This document shows, piece by piece, positions 10,319-19,643 of a stretch of 64,000 nt of DNA. Every line of letters begins with the position of its first letter. Positions within the stretch are counted from its first letter, which is position 1. Below the pieces are notes generated by a model. That model had not been told where the DNA came from and made no database searches. It was given only the letters and a program-made list of their open reading frames with translations. Position numbers and translations under genes: made by a program. Source of the stretch: GAS188 sp963713805 (GTDB lineage Bacteria; Pseudomonadota; Alphaproteobacteria; Rhizobiales; Beijerinckiaceae); NCBI GenBank assembly GCA_963713805.1, contig CAVQNF010000002.1, positions 248,001-312,000 of the forward strand. Reading direction: 5' to 3'.

Positions 10319-10902
10319 GCGAGCAATTGTCACGTCGCGTCAATCGTCCCTGAACGCCCTGTCCGCGGCTTCGTCAGGCAGCCTTATCCAAGGATGCACC
10401 CACTACCAGTCAAACAGCATCTTCACTTCGTGGCGGAGGCGCACAATGGCTTCCACCTTGCCTTCAAGTGGAAATCACGGTCAATCGGGGCGACACAAGT
10501 TCGGATTGGTCAGAGAGGCGCCTGGTCTAAGTGGCTTCAGCCTAGCGCCGCGCATTGTCCGCCCCGTTGTTGGCGAGGGCTCCAATACTCAAAGGCCGAC
10601 TCCAGATGGCTTATTCAAGGGTGATGTGGACCCCCCGAATTTGGGACCTGTTCTCAGCGGGAAATCGCTAGGGCTATTTGCTCGATTCGAGCGCTTTTTC
10701 GGACCGCTTCGAGGCGCTCGTCAAGAAGCGTGGACGACGATCATTGGCGGTCGCGTTCGGCGTGGACCGCTCGAGCTGGCGAAAATGGAAGGCGTCATTC
10801 CAGAGCGCTGGGCCTTGACGCCGACCTTTTCGCTTAGCTGGCCGGTATTCGGTTCTCCTCCATGTCGATAATTCCCGAACCTTTCTATCGACCTACGCGC
10901 AG
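10319..10902. other. Gene-free stretch at the right end of the element
   Basis: Open frames exist on both strands, but none has recognisable motifs, a ribosome site or a convincing start. I see no transposase or integrase remnant. The stretch ends at the right inverted repeat. Confidence 0.5.
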
Positions 10903-10932
10903 TGACGCTTTTTCCGGATATCACTATACCCC
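10903..10932 (-). repeat. Right terminal inverted repeat of the 10.1-kb element
   Basis: This is the reverse-complement partner of 821-850, with three mismatches. The direct repeat 10933-10946 abuts it on the outside and overlaps the LexA-type box. Confidence 0.7.
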
Positions 10933-10937
10933 GTCTT

Positions 10938-10952
10938 GAACAAAATGAGAAC
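10938..10952 (+). promoter_or_regulatory. LexA-type SOS box (GAAC-N7-GAAC)
   Basis: GAAC at 10938-10941 and GAAC at 10949-10952 are separated by exactly seven bases, the direct-repeat operator known for alphaproteobacterial LexA. It ends at the base before the ATG at 10953, so bound repressor would block transcription through the translation start. Only one GAAC half is found in the left-hand copy of the flanking repeat (812-815). Confidence 0.55.
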
Positions 10953-11273
10953 ATGACGTTTTTGCCCGCACATGTTCTCAGGCTGATTGAAGGAATGGAG
11001 GCTCGCAGGGAGAAAGGCTTCCGCGTCTCGCCTCAGACAGCTCCGCTCGTGATCGAGGCGCTGCGGGTCTATGCCAACATGCATGCCGGGGAACCCGCCA
11101 AATACAAGGTCGAGCGCTGGGACTGGCGGGATGCGCATGTCGAGGAAATCGTCGCCAGCGCCAGCCTCGTGATGGTCGGCCATGCCGCTTTTCATGCGGC
11201 CGTCGAGCAATACCCCCGCACGCGATTGACACTGCGTCATGGCGCTCGGGTCATTCTGAAGTTTCCCGAGTGA
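10953..11273 (+). CDS. Hypothetical protein under a LexA-type box
   Basis: The product is a 106-residue soluble protein from the ATG at 10953 (MTFLPAHVLRLIEGMEAR) to RVILKFPE. The same frame is open further left, but the ATG directly after the GAAC-N7-GAAC box is the natural start. No transmembrane segment or catalytic motif is visible. It is mixed alpha-beta with conserved-looking Trp and His in the middle (KVERWDWRDAHVEEI). I do not recognise the family. The upstream box suggests induction by DNA damage. It lies just outside the repeat-bounded element, whose insertion would have separated it from its original upstream sequence. Confidence 0.55.
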   Translation: MTFLPAHVLRLIEGMEARREKGFRVSPQTAPLVIEALRVYANMHAGEPAKYKVERWDWRDAHVEEIVASASLVMVGHAAFHAAVEQYPRTRLTLRHGARVILKFPE

Positions 11274-11670
11274 TCGATCGCGATGCCGATGTTCGAATGA
11301 CGGGAGGCGAAGCTCGCCGACAGAGGTCGGGGGCCCCGAGCCTCGGGGCGATGCGGGGGACCACAACGCATGGCGTAGAGCAGACCTTCGACATTCTCGG
11401 CGCATGCCCGTTCGGACAAGGTAATGCCTGGAAGATTTTTCGGATGGCCGTTTTCCCAACGGCGCGAACTGACCATCACGAGATCGAGATCGGCGGGAGG
11501 CCGGTGGACGGCGCGAATGCGGCGAAGCGTGCGGTCCGCATTCCGCCATATGCGCGAAGTAGAACACGATGAATTGTACGCTTGTGAACCGAGAGATTGG
11601 ACGCGCCGGCCCGCTGAACGGTGTAGGATAGCGGCTGATCAGGCGTCGGCCGCTATCGATTTCTGGTATT
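11274..11670. other. Gene-free stretch before msrA
   Basis: No frame on either strand carries recognisable motifs. It may hold the msrA promoter, but no clear -35/-10 pair stands out. Confidence 0.45.
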
Positions 11671-11682
11671 CGGGAGGTGACC

Positions 11683-12399
11683 ATGGCATCCATTGCAAAT
11701 CGCAGGTTTGGTTTCGCATTGCTATCCCTTGGCGTGATCGCCGCCGCGGGATACGGGCTGGCTCGCGCCGACGAGGCGCCGAGGCTGCTGCCGCAGCCGG
11801 CCGCCGACGCGTCCGGTTCGGCGGCGGGCCTCGAGACCGCCGTCTTGGCGGGCGGATGCTTCTGGGGACAGCAAGGCGTTTTCGAGCATGTGAAAGGCGT
11901 CCAGCGGGTCGTCGCCGGTTATGCCGGCGGCGACAAGAGCACCGCCACCTATGAGCAGGTCAGCACGGAGACGACCGGACATGCCGAATCCATCGAAGTT
12001 ACATTCGATCCCGGGCAGATCTCATATGGCCAGATCCTGCAGGTCTTCTTCTCGGTGGCTCACGATCCGACGCAGCTGAACCGCCAGGGTCCCGATAGCG
12101 GCCCGAGCTATCGCTCGGAGATCTTCTATGCCAGCCCGACGCAGGAACGCGTCGCTCGCGCCTATATGGCGCAGCTCGACGCGGCGCATGCCTTCAGCAA
12201 ACCGATCGTCACGCGCGTCGAAGCGCTGAAGGGCTTTTATCCCGCAGAGGCCTATCATCAGGACTATCTGATTCATAATCCGCAATCGCCGTATATCGTC
12301 ATCAACGACTTGCCGAAGATCGCGAACCTCAAGCGCATCTATCCGGGTCTCTACAGCGAACGGGCGGCAGCGCTACCGGCGAAAGACGCTTCGCTCTGA
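11683..12399 (+). CDS. msrA: Exported peptide methionine-S-sulfoxide reductase MsrA
   Basis: The protein has 238 residues with a signal peptide (about 1-29, ending GLARADEA), so it acts in the periplasm. The catalytic motif GGCFWG follows at 57-62, with Cys59 as nucleophile, and then the family stretch GYAGGDKSTATYEQVSTETTGH. The tail has the typical LKGFYPAEAYHQDY. It reduces methionine-S-sulfoxide in oxidised proteins. The ATG at 11683 follows a GGGAGG ribosome site with five bases of spacing and is preferred over the in-frame GTG at 11677. The gene stands alone; a convergent permease gene lies downstream. Confidence 0.93.
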   Translation: MASIANRRFGFALLSLGVIAAAGYGLARADEAPRLLPQPAADASGSAAGLETAVLAGGCFWGQQGVFEHVKGVQRVVAGYAGGDKSTATYEQVSTETTGHAESIEVTFDPGQISYGQILQVFFSVAHDPTQLNRQGPDSGPSYRSEIFYASPTQERVARAYMAQLDAAHAFSKPIVTRVEALKGFYPAEAYHQDYLIHNPQSPYIVINDLPKIANLKRIYPGLYSERAAALPAKDASL

Positions 12400-12516
12400 G
12401 CCGATGGATGAAGCGGTGCGGGCACCGCTCATCCCGATGCTCCGCCCTTCGCACGAGCACATGAGCGACGACCTCTCCACCGACCGGCCCCGCGGAAAAG
12501 CCAGTCTGGCGGCCCG

Positions 12517-13677
12517 CTATCGGACATGCTGGGGATGGCCAGCTCTCGCTGGGCTGTTCATCATCCGGAGCATCTGCGGGCCGCCGGTCTGCAGGAAGCG
12601 CCAAACGAGCAATCCGGCAAGCGCGAGGAACACGATGTTGAGCAACGTCGTGTCGTTGAAGCTGATCGAGGCCTCGACCACGCGCGCCTGGTGTTCCGAC
12701 GGAATGAGCCCCACGGCGCCGAAGATCAACTCGACGATCAGCGCCGCCATGGCCATGGCGGCGTAGAATGTGACAAACAGGAAGGCGGCCATCTTCAGCC
12801 CGTAGTATTTTCGATAGATGTTGATCACCGGCAGGACGATGAGGTCGGCGAAAATGAAGGCAATGACCCCGCCGAAGCTGATGCCGCCGTTCCACAGTAT
12901 CGCGGCGAGGGGAATATTCCCCACCGAGCAGACGAACGAAACGACCGCGACGAGCGGCCCCACGAGCGGACCCCAGAGGCTCGAGAGAATCGGGTGGCCG
13001 ATGAGGAAGAACGACTGCCAGAATTCGCGAGGCACCCAGGCGGCGAGCGCGCCCGCGATCAGGAGCCCGCCGACGATGTCGAGCCAGACCGAGGCCCACT
13101 CCATGACAAAATAGTGGCTGATGGCCGTCAGGCCTCGCGCGGAGGTCACGCGCCGCCAAAGGGAGCCGTCTTCGGAGATGGACATATCCATCTCGGCATG
13201 TCCTTCCATCCGGCCCGCGATCCCCTTCTCGGCCTGTTCCCTCGCCTGGTCGATGAGGCGATGAGACAGAAAGATTCGAAACAGGATGACGAGCAAGGCG
13301 ACCATGATCGGCGCGCCGACGAACTCGGCCAGGGTGAACTGCCAGCCGAGGAAGACAAGCATGATGATGCTCAGCTCGAGGACGAGATTGGTCGAGGCCA
13401 TCTCGAAGGCCATCGCTGCGGTAAAGTCGGCACCCTTGCGAAAAATCGAGCGCGCGAGCGCCACGGCCGCATAGGAGCAGGATGAGGATGCCGCTCCGAG
13501 CGCGAGCGCCGTCGCGATCGAGCGCGGGCGGTCATCGGGCAGCAGGCTGCTCATCTGGCGGCGGGAGACGACCGCCTGGACGATGGCCGAAAGCGTGAAG
13601 CCGAGGATCAACGGCCACAGGATTTCCCAACCCATGGCGAAGGCCATGCTGAGCGCTTGCCCTATCGCATCGAACAT
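12517..13677 (-). CDS. Permease of the YraQ/DUF318 family (ArsP-like)
   Basis: This intact 386-residue membrane protein has about eight to ten hydrophobic segments in two repeated halves. Between them lies a charged cytosolic loop (about 150-180, rich in Glu and Asp). The segment LGAASSSCSYAAVALARS, with its cysteine between two small-residue runs, is the family hallmark, and the second half has SFVCSVGNIPLAAILW. Relatives include ArsP, which exports organoarsenicals, and uncharacterised YraQ proteins. The substrate here is inferred only. Tandem operator-like repeats lie in the divergent region upstream. Confidence 0.85.
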   Translation of the reverse strand: MFDAIGQALSMAFAMGWEILWPLILGFTLSAIVQAVVSRRQMSSLLPDDRPRSIATALALGAASSSCSYAAVALARSIFRKGADFTAAMAFEMASTNLVLELSIIMLVFLGWQFTLAEFVGAPIMVALLVILFRIFLSHRLIDQAREQAEKGIAGRMEGHAEMDMSISEDGSLWRRVTSARGLTAISHYFVMEWASVWLDIVGGLLIAGALAAWVPREFWQSFFLIGHPILSSLWGPLVGPLVAVVSFVCSVGNIPLAAILWNGGISFGGVIAFIFADLIVLPVINIYRKYYGLKMAAFLFVTFYAAMAMAALIVELIFGAVGLIPSEHQARVVEASISFNDTTLLNIVFLALAGLLVWRFLQTGGPQMLRMMNSPARAGHPQHVR

Positions 13678-13766
13678 CGCCCGCTCCCGGTAAAGAGTGT
13701 CCTCGCTGCACGCGGTGTTGCGCCAGGCTCCGCATCCTCCGGCAGTTCATCTCGAGACTTGCAGCG

Positions 13767-13812
13767 CCAAGTGCAGCTCATGCGATACCAAGTGCAACTC
13801 ATACGATATAAT
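13767..13812 (+). promoter_or_regulatory. Tandem 21-bp operator-like repeat with a TATAAT box
   Basis: Two adjacent 21-bp units, CCAAGTGCAGCTCATGCGATA (13767-13787) and its copy at 13788-13808, differ at two positions. The second unit runs into TATAAT at 13807-13812, read toward the dehydrogenase gene. The spacing of two helical turns is that of a paired regulator site in the divergent region between the permease and dehydrogenase genes. No regulator gene is adjacent. Confidence 0.4.
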
Positions 13813-13894
13813 GTCGACATGGGAGCTATTGCGCCGCACTGCGAGGAGGTCAATTCTTGCAAGGCTTGAATTTATTCATTCAAGGGAAGGAACC

Positions 13895-14804
13895 ATGTCG
13901 CGGGTTGCAGTGATTGGTCTTGGCGCGATGGGATATGGGGCAGCGCTCTCGCTTTTGCGCGCCGGCCATGAGGTGGTCGGCTGCGATGTGCGCGAGGACA
14001 TCCGTCGTCAATTCGTTGAGGACGGCGGCGAGGAAGCGACCACGCCACGCCACGCCGTGAAAGGCGCGAAGGCGGCGTTCGTCTTCGTCGTGAATGCCGT
14101 TCAAACCGAGGAAGTGCTCTTCGGCAGGGACGGCCTCGTTTCCGCCCTCCAACGTGATGGAGTCGTGCTGGCCTGCGCGACCGTTCCCCCAACGCAGGCC
14201 GAAGACTTCGGCCGTCGCCTCGCGGAAGCTGGCCTGCTTATGATCGACGCACCCGTCTCGGGCGGTGCAGCCAAGGCCGCGAGCGGTGAAATGACGATCA
14301 TGGCGTCTGGTTCCCCCGAGGCTTTTGCACGGGCGGAGCCTTTCCTGAAAGCCGTGGCCGCCAAGGTCTTTCAGCTCGGGCCTGAAATCGGCCAGGGCTC
14401 GACGGGTCAAGATGATCAACCAGCACCTGGCCGGAGTGCATATCGCAGCCGCGTGCGAAGCGATGGCCCTGGGCATACGTGCCGGTATCGACCCGCGACA
14501 ACTGTTCGAGGTGATCTCGAGCTCCGCGGGCGCTTCATGGATGTTCACCAATCGGGTTCCCCACATCCTCGAAGGGGACTACCAACCTCGCTCGGCCGTC
14601 GACATCTTCGTCAAGGATCTGGGAATTGTGCTCGATGCCGGGCAAGCCTTGACCTTTCCTCTTCCGATCGCGACCGCCGCCCGTCAGATGTTCGTTGCCG
14701 CGAGCGACATGGGTCATGGTCGCGAAGACGACAGCGCCGTCGTGAAGGTCTATGCGAAGGCGTCGGGAATCGAGCTTCCCAATGTGCCCAGGCGTCGCCC
14801 TTGA
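13895..14804 (+). CDS. ltnD: L-threonate dehydrogenase-like HIBADH-family enzyme (one frameshift)
   Basis: The protein has about 302 residues. A Rossmann motif GLGAMGYGAA sits at 8-17 and DAPVSGGAAKAASGEMTIM near 116-134 is the substrate-binding block. The catalytic Lys lies in the TVKMINQHLAG stretch at the frame break near 14405, which is cured by removing one G from a G run. The C-terminal helix domain ends LPNVPRRRP. A GGAAGG ribosome site precedes the ATG at 13895. The family oxidises beta-hydroxy acids with NAD; the SSSAGASWMF stretch suggests the threonate branch. Assignment to LtnD is by resemblance. Confidence 0.8.
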
Positions 14805-15056
14805 CTGACCTGAGCAGAGAAGTCGGCGAAAAGGCGCCATCACGGCTCGACCAAGAGAGGCGAACCGGCTGGTGTTCCCGACCATCGCAAATCCGGTGAC
14901 AATTCCATCTTTTGGCTGCGACGCCCGTTGACCATAGGTCGATCTGATATACTCTTCATGGCGAATTGACGTATTTTGCTGATCAATCCTGGTTTGGCTT
15001 GAATTCCGTATAGGCCGGTCGAGTTATATTCTCGCGCCCAGCTTCGGAGTTTGCTC

Positions 15057-16653
15057 ATGTCCCAAGCATCCCTCGATATCTCTCGCCTCGTGGTGTTCGG
15101 CGACAGCTTGTCCGACAATGGAAACCTGTTCAAACTGACCGGCGAGCCGCCGCCCCCGTATTGGGAGGGTCGCTTTTCCAATGGGCCGACCTACGCCGAG
15201 CAGCTCGCCCAACTGCTCGGCGCGCATCTCAATGACCGCGCGTTCGGGGGAGCAACGGCGAGCAACTCCTCGCCGGGTGTCCTGCTGGACCCGTTGACCG
15301 GCACGCCCTTGCCGATCAACCTTCCCGAGCAGATTGGATTTTATCTTGCGCAACTCCACGGCCACCGGGCACCTGCGGATACCACGGCCGTGATCTATAT
15401 CGGCAACAACGATTACATCAATTACCTCGAGAGTGACCTTCCGAAAGATCCTCAGACTGCCTTGGAGCTCGTTTCGGACGTCACGAAGAACATCTCAAAT
15501 GCAATTCGTGTTCTCACCAGTGCGGGCGTAGAGAAGATCGCGTTATTCACGCTGCCCGACCTGGGGGTCACGCCGGAAATTCAGGCGCTTGGACCCAGCG
15601 CGGTCGCCTTTGCTCGCGAGCTCGACGTGCTCAACAATGCGGTGTTGGGCCAACTGGCCGCGAGCCACCCTAATGTTCAGCTTGTCGACATCTTCCAGCT
15701 CTCGGAGGCCGTCGCGTCCGACCCGCTGAGTTTCGGTTTGACGGACGTGACCGTCCCGATGATCGATTTGATCGCGTCGGGCACCACCGCATTTGCGCCC
15801 AATGAGATCGGGTTCTTCGACGGCATCCATCCCACCTATGCGGGTCACGGTATACAGGCCGCTTTCGCGGACGCCGTTCTGACGTCAGATCATACGCAGT
15901 TCCTCGATGGCACCCACTCCGTCGTTCACGCCCAAAGCGGAAGCAATTTCATATTTGCGACACCGATCGACCCGACGAACCCGAGCCTCAACGACAATTA
16001 CACGATCTATGGCGGCACGGGTGACGACCTCATCTTCGCTGGGTCCGGGAACGTGACGGTGCACGGCGGTTCGGGGGACGACCTTATTGCCGCCGGCTCC
16101 GGAAATGCATCACTTTACGGCGGGCAGGGCAGCGATGTGCTCGCCACCAATTCCCTGCGCACGAACCTGCTCGAGGGTGGCAGCGGCGATGACGCCCTGA
16201 TCGCCAACCGCGGCGGCACCAACACGCTGGAAGGAGGGTCCGGCGACGACCTGTTCGTGCTCAAGGAGAATGCGAGCCTCGTCAATCCCGACGGCACGTT
16301 CAAATTCGGGGTTCAGACAATCGACGGCGATGGGCGCGACACGCTCCGTTTCATCATCAACGATCAGATCCCCAATGCCGAGCACGCCCTCATTGCCGAT
16401 TTTCAGAGCATTGAAAAAGCCTTCGATTCTTCCGTTGCCAATCACCACCCTGGCACATTCCAGGTCGACGGGCTCAACGTCACCGGCATCGACAGCATTC
16501 AGCTCCAGGTCGAACTCGGTCTCCAACAACCCGAATACACCCTATCTCATCACCCATGATATTTTGTTCTCCGATGGCCGGGGCGCTCCGCTCAACACGA
16601 CGATCGGCAGCTTGCTGAACACGGCCCAGCAGTGGGGCCTGTTGACGGTCTGA
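15057..16653 (+). CDS. Secreted GDSL/SGNH esterase with RTX calcium-binding repeats (one frameshift)
   Basis: The product has about 531 residues. The N-terminal SGNH domain has the nucleophile block FGDSLSDN (14-21, Ser17), the block III stretch IYIGNNDY, and the Asp-His pair in FFDGIHPTYAGH. From about 320 to 400 come glycine-rich nonapeptides of the GGSGDDLI type that bind calcium. The C-terminus (DILFSDGRGAPLNTTIGSLL) would carry a type I secretion signal. No N-terminal signal peptide is seen, which fits type I export. The frame shifts near 16545; dropping a T restores YTLLITHDILF. No HlyB/HlyD-type secretion genes are adjacent. The substrate could be lipid or polysaccharide ester. Confidence 0.85.
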
Positions 16654-16927
16654 CGATCATCAAAGCTGACGCAGCCTTTCTCAAGCCCGCTGTATTGATT
16701 GGCGCCGCGCCGGCCGCCGTCTCGCCCGCGGAAATCGCGGCGTTCGAGCATCGACGACGGGCTCTCCCATAGAGAGGCGACGTTGGAGCCGCTGAGGCCC
16801 AATTGACCACCGGGGTGCGAACCCGCAAGCCCCGATCGGGCCCTGACCCCTTCGGATGTTCCGTTGACATCCGCGGCCTCGCGAGTGGTAGGCTAGCGTC
16901 CCATCAACCGTCGGGTAGGAGCTCCCC

Positions 16928-17269
16928 ATGCACCGGGCCATCTTGGCGATCGCGTTCAGTTCCGCGCTGGCAATGGGAGCCGCGGCTCAGACGAAAGGCT
17001 CGGCGGAGAATAGTCCTGCGACGCAGGCCTACCTGCAAGCCATGGGCGACATGACCGACAAGATGAAGGACATGACGCCCTCGGGTGACCCGAGCATGGA
17101 TTTCGTGATGACCATGGAGCCGCATCACCAGGCCGCGGTCGAAATGGCGCAAGCCTATTTGAAATACGGCAAGGACCCGACGCTGACGCGCATGGCGAAG
17201 AATATCATCTCCAGCCAGAAGAAAGAAATAAAGGAGATGGAGGCTTGGCAGAAGAGGCATGCCAAATAG
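16928..17269 (+). CDS. Exported DUF305 protein
   Basis: The product is a 113-residue small protein with a signal peptide (1-20, cut after AAAQ). A single DUF305 helical unit follows with the motif MEPHHQAAVEMAQ at 63-75. The His pair and the surrounding Met and Asp residues (DMTDKMKDM) are typical of the CopM-like metal-binding branch. It likely sits in the periplasm and may bind copper or another metal, which is an inference from the family. It is monocistronic; the next gene is convergent. Confidence 0.85.
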   Translation: MHRAILAIAFSSALAMGAAAQTKGSAENSPATQAYLQAMGDMTDKMKDMTPSGDPSMDFVMTMEPHHQAAVEMAQAYLKYGKDPTLTRMAKNIISSQKKEIKEMEAWQKRHAK

Positions 17270-17334
17270 GCCGGCCCCATCGCTCGACCTTTAATTCGCG
17301 GGCTCGCCGTCTTGGATTCGGGCGTCGACCTACG

Positions 17335-18576
17335 CTAACCGCCCCGCGCTGCGAACGCCGAAACGATCCGCTCTCGCACCCGAAACGCTCCGCCCCAAAC
17401 AAGGAGCGCGACGGCCGCGAAGCAAAGCATTGGGGCTCGGACGCCCCAGGTTTCAGCGACAACACCCACGAGCACGACGCCAAGCATTCCCGCGAGCCGC
17501 ATCAGCAGGAACTGCGTGCTCATGATGCGACTGCGCAATGCATCGGGAACCGAGATTTGCAGCAAGGCTACGGTTCCGGTGCGACAGATCTCGAAAAAGC
17601 AGCCGAGGCCGATCATCGCGAGCGCGGCCGAAGTGAGGCTTTGGGCCAGCATCAGCGTTACCAATGCGACCAGGAAGCCGAGAAACCCGGACAGAATGAT
17701 CGGAGGCGTCGTGCGCCGGGCACCACCGTGCGCGAGCCAAAGCGCCGAAAGGGTCGCGCCAACGCCTCCGCAGGCCAACAGAGTCGAAAGGCCCTCGACA
17801 CCCGTGCCCAGCGCGCTATCCGCGAAGGCGGGTGCCATCTGCCGGACAGCGGCGGCAAGAGCATCCGCGAACAGCATCAACGCCAGGATGGCCATGATGC
17901 CGCGATGCCCTCTCATCGCGTGCAGGCCGTCGAGAAAATCAGATGCAATGGTGTTGCCCGACGCGCCAGGTTGTTCGTAGCCGGCCGGCGTGCGCAGGAG
18001 CGCGATGAAGCAGAAAAAGATACCGTATCCGACGACGTTGGTCGCAAAGGCGATTGCCGTTCCGAAATGTAGGATCAGCCAGCCGGCAAGTGCGGGGCCA
18101 GCGAAAATTCCGAATTGGGTATAGGCTGCGGCGACGGCGATCGCCGAGGATAAGCGGCGGCGTTCGATGAAGCGTGGCAAAAGGCCAAATTGCGCCGGGA
18201 TGCTGAATGCGTGAATTGCGCCGTGCAGGAAGGCGAGGGCCGATAGCAGGCCGATCGTGAGCTGACCCGCAAAGGCGAGCCACGCCAGGGTGGCGGCTTG
18301 CAGCGTGGCCATCGCGTAGCTGATCAGAAGAATTTGGAGGCGATCATAGCGATCGGCGACCACGCCACCGAGAGGCATCAGCACGATGTTGGGTGCCGCG
18401 TCCATCAGCGCTACGATTGCGAGCCACCGGGTCGAGTGGGTCAAATTCCAGGTCGTCCAGGACACGGCCACGGCCTGAACGAAGAAACTGAGCCAAGATA
18501 CGATGGACCCGACGGAGTATCGTCGGAAATTGCTATCTCCGAACGCATCGGCGATGCCGCCCAGGAATGATTTCAA
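17335..18576 (-). CDS. Major facilitator transporter, EntS-like (TMS5 family)
   Basis: This intact protein of 413 residues has about 12 hydrophobic segments. The motif VVADRYDRLQILL after the second helix pair is the MFS loop 2-3 signature, and the overall pattern matches the EntS/TMS5 branch of drug and siderophore exporters. The start codon is TTG at 18576, overlapping the stop of the upstream cupin gene (TTGA), so the two are translationally coupled. The substrate cannot be read from sequence. Confidence 0.85.
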   Translation of the reverse strand: MKSFLGGIADAFGDSNFRRYSVGSIVSWLSFFVQAVAVSWTTWNLTHSTRWLAIVALMDAAPNIVLMPLGGVVADRYDRLQILLISYAMATLQAATLAWLAFAGQLTIGLLSALAFLHGAIHAFSIPAQFGLLPRFIERRRLSSAIAVAAAYTQFGIFAGPALAGWLILHFGTAIAFATNVVGYGIFFCFIALLRTPAGYEQPGASGNTIASDFLDGLHAMRGHRGIMAILALMLFADALAAAVRQMAPAFADSALGTGVEGLSTLLACGGVGATLSALWLAHGGARRTTPPIILSGFLGFLVALVTLMLAQSLTSAALAMIGLGCFFEICRTGTVALLQISVPDALRSRIMSTQFLLMRLAGMLGVVLVGVVAETWGVRAPMLCFAAVALLVWGGAFRVRERIVSAFAARGG

Positions 18577-19230
18577 CCCGCGCTCCCGAAGGCGATCGGA
18601 GCGTCAACGAAGCGCCCATAGGTCTGTGAGTGCGACCTGCCCTTGTCCGCTTCGTTCACGTATCGGATCGAACTCTTTCCGAGCAGCGCGCGGGGAAGGA
18701 TCATCACCCGGATGAACCGGCTCGGGCGATCCGGCGCGGCTTGCGCAAACACCTCATCGGGTCCGCTCTCGAACCACGCGCCTCCAGGACCGTAAGAGGT
18801 CGAGCGGCCGTGCGTGTCGATGCGGATGCCGCCCTCGATGAGGCAGCGTATACCGGGACCCTGATGGACATGCGTCAGGGCGCAGCCGCCGGGCGGGAAG
18901 GTGACGCTGTCGCCCCGCATGAGGAGTGCGCCCTCAGGCAAGGTGAGGAGCGGCGCGGAAAGCTTCACCAAAGACCGCAAGTTATTGCTGGCGAAGGATG
19001 CAGGTGCGCTCGTGGCAAGATCCCATCGCCAGATGGTCGCGCCAGAAGTCCCCAGCTTTGACGACGACCTCACCTTCGCCGTGCCAAGTCTCACCGTTTC
19101 CAAGGCTGTCGCCGTCAATCAAGATCGCGCCATGAACGACGAAGACCATGCGTGGTGCCGCCGGAAGGAGGACATCCGCGTCATTCGAGAAGACATCCTC
19201 GCACAAGCTGAGATTCGGGGTCACGGTCAA
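18573..19230 (-). CDS. Cupin-domain protein (one frameshift)
   Basis: About 218 residues from the ATG at 19230 (MTVTPNLSLCEDVF). Two beta-rich halves are visible. The C-terminal one has the cupin pattern SVTFPPGGCALTHVHQGPG, with two His in the metal position, followed by IEGGIRIDTHG. The frame breaks near 19060 in a CTTCTGG run; dropping one T gives GDSGATIWRWDL. Bicupins of this kind are often isomerases or sensors for small acids. It is coupled to the MFS exporter gene, which suggests that it acts on or senses the exported compound. No specific function is claimed. Confidence 0.7.
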
Positions 19231-19643
19231 TTTGCTCCCAGAGGTCAGAGGGCCGGAGGCTTCCGCCTGGTGTTCTCCAAACTAGCACAGCCAAGGGGAT
19301 GGGGAGATCATATGCCGAAGCAGCCAGCGAAGCCGCGCAAGATCAGGCGCGCCACAGACGCGAAGCCCCTGCCCATCGCGAGCCTTTGTCGAGATCAGCC
19401 TTTTCAAGTTGCGCAAAAGCGAACTCCCTGACGATCATCGTGAAGGCGACCAACACGGCTGCTTTTGGGCGCGAGTTTGGCGAGGCTGGTTGGAGGGCGG
19501 CATCCCGAAGCCGCCAAGAAACTCGGACGTATTTCTCCTCCTTCTGTCCGGCCCGAGCTTGACCCCTCCCCTCGTATCGGCTTCAATTTTGCTTGTTACG
19601 CAATGCTTCATTTGACGGGCGAATGACAAAGGGAGACGCAACA
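19231..19643. other. Gene-free stretch between the cupin and PsiF-like genes
   Basis: Short frames occur on both strands, but none shows motifs or a ribosome site. The divergent promoters of the cupin and psiF-like genes should lie here; GGGAGA just upstream of 19644 is a good ribosome site for the latter. Confidence 0.45.

Larger units (their letters stand above)
821..10932. mobile_element. Putative 10.1-kb element bounded by inverted repeats and flanking direct repeats
   Basis: The two ends carry a 30-bp sequence starting GGGGTATAGTGATATC in opposite orientation (821-850 and 10903-10932), matching at 27 of 30 positions. Immediately outside lies the same 14-bp sequence, GTCTTGAACAAAAT, in direct orientation (807-820 and 10933-10946). 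That is the architecture of a transposed segment with its target duplication. No transposase is visible inside, so this may be a non-autonomous or decayed element, or two ends of insertion sequences that lost their bodies. The cargo is two adenylate cyclase genes, a decayed gene, a Cas1 relic, an exporter operon and ppk2. A 14-bp duplication is long for most IS families, so the mechanism is unassigned. Confidence 0.5.

Noticed and set aside
10203..10871. 222-codon plus-strand frame overlapping the end of ppk2 as a possible transposase
   Set aside because: No DDE, HTH or integrase-like mot­ifs; the first part is just ppk2 in another frame.
12526..13485. A 319-codon plus-strand frame opposite the permease gene
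   Set aside because: Antisense shadow; rich in Asp, Glu, Arg and His with no family resemblance, while the minus strand has a full YraQ-type protein.
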